Source: Natrinema zhouii
GTDB lineage: Archaea > Halobacteriota > Halobacteria > Halobacteriales > Natrialbaceae
Direction: 5' to 3'
NCBI RefSeq assembly: GCF_013456555.2
Contig: NZ_CP059154.1
Location: 868,001 to 932,000, forward strand
Length of the DNA: 64,000 nt
The notes under the pieces are model-generated. The model was not told the origin of the DNA. It saw nothing but the letters and a program-made list of their open reading frames with translations, and did no database searches. Position numbers and translations under genes: made by a program. The first letter of the stretch is position 1, and each line of letters opens with the position of its first letter. Shown here in pieces: positions 63,851-64,000 of the stretch.

Positions 63851-64000
63851 ATGCACGTCGTCGTCAACGCCGCCGCGAGCGCGGACGGCAAGCTGTCCTC
63901 GCGCCGGCGCGAACAGATCGCGATCAGCGGCGAGGCGGACTTCGAACGCGTCGATCGACTCCGGGCGGCGAGCGACGCCGTCGTCGTCGGCGTCGGAACC
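63851..64000 (+). CDS. arfC: 2,5-diamino-6-ribosylamino-pyrimidinone 5'-phosphate reductase, start only
   Basis: The first 50 codons read MHVVVNAAASADGKLSSRRREQIAIS, then GEADFERVDRLRAASDAVVVGVGT. This is the N-terminus of the RibD C-terminal-like reductase used in archaeal riboflavin synthesis, which reduces the ribosyl side chain with NADPH. The window ends within the nucleotide-binding region; about 170 residues should follow. Confidence 0.85.
   Translation, partial: MHVVVNAAASADGKLSSRRREQIAISGEADFERVDRLRAASDAVVVGVGT

Noticed and set aside
1..64000. CRISPR arrays and cas genes
   Set aside because: No regularly spaced repeats or Cas motifs were seen anywhere in the window.

Overview
The window is chromosomal or large-replicon DNA of a haloarchaeon (class Halobacteria). 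The evidence is an acidic proteome, high-GC coding sequence with lower-GC islands, leaderless genes with a TATA box about 27 bases before the start codon, archaeal S8e, archaeal-type CoaD, a DacZ-type diadenylate cyclase, TFB-like and HTH_10 regulators, and a haloarchaeal phaR-phaP-phaE-phaC cluster. The species cannot be fixed from sequence alone.

Layout. 0-0.8 kb: a decayed Orc1/Cdc6 gene. 1-12.7 kb: a surface-glycan island with four glycosyltransferases, a polyprenyl-phosphate sugar transferase, an O-antigen-ligase-like membrane protein, a sugar nucleotidyltransferase, a polysaccharide deacetylase, a type I phosphodiesterase and a wrecked epimerase. 12.9-21.4 kb: mixed metabolism and membrane genes (VanZ-like, molybdopterin oxidoreductase, DsrE, two alpha/beta hydrolases plus a broken third, YdjM-like, DUF4330). 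21.4-24.6 kb: an acetoacetyl-CoA reductase-like gene, then two copies of a roughly 190-base cassette that looks like a structured RNA, each followed by a TATA box and a different small gene, then eroded coding fragments. 24.7-27.4 kb: a multi-PAS histidine kinase broken by two small indels, with an intact relative at 55.6-56.8 kb. 28-32 kb: small membrane proteins and a sodium-dependent transporter. 32.15-33.75 kb: a TnpB-only IS200/IS605-type element whose right end supplies the stop codon of phaC. 33.7-37.6 kb: the polyhydroxyalkanoate operon phaR-phaP-phaE-phaC with divergent phaJ. 38-46.7 kb: nucleoside uptake and salvage (BMP-type ABC importer, cytidine deaminase, uridine phosphorylase, a phosphohexomutase-family enzyme), interrupted by a solo copy of the TnpB element's right end. 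46.7-48.3 kb: an MscS-like channel with DacZ. 48.7-64 kb: housekeeping genes including tRNA-Leu(UAG), CoaD, malic enzyme, S8e, a PhoU-like regulator, polyphosphate kinase, a metallophosphatase and the start of a riboflavin-pathway reductase.

How it fits together. PhaB/FabG and PhaJ supply 3-hydroxyacyl-CoA to PhaEC; PhaP coats granules and PhaR is the likely AbrB-type regulator. Malic enzyme, polyphosphate kinase and a PhoU-like protein fit carbon and phosphate storage. The nucleoside importer feeds cytidine deaminase and uridine phosphorylase.

The strongest candidate for something undescribed is the duplicated cassette at 22.70-22.91 and 23.28-23.48 kb. It keeps helices through compensatory base changes, and a G-U pair makes sense only on the + strand. 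Second is the TnpB element: it carries a small divergent gene, has an unusual residue at the RuvC-II position, forms the phaC 3' end, and has left a separate guide-RNA-like right end 11 kb away. All family assignments are from reading the sequence; no database search was run.
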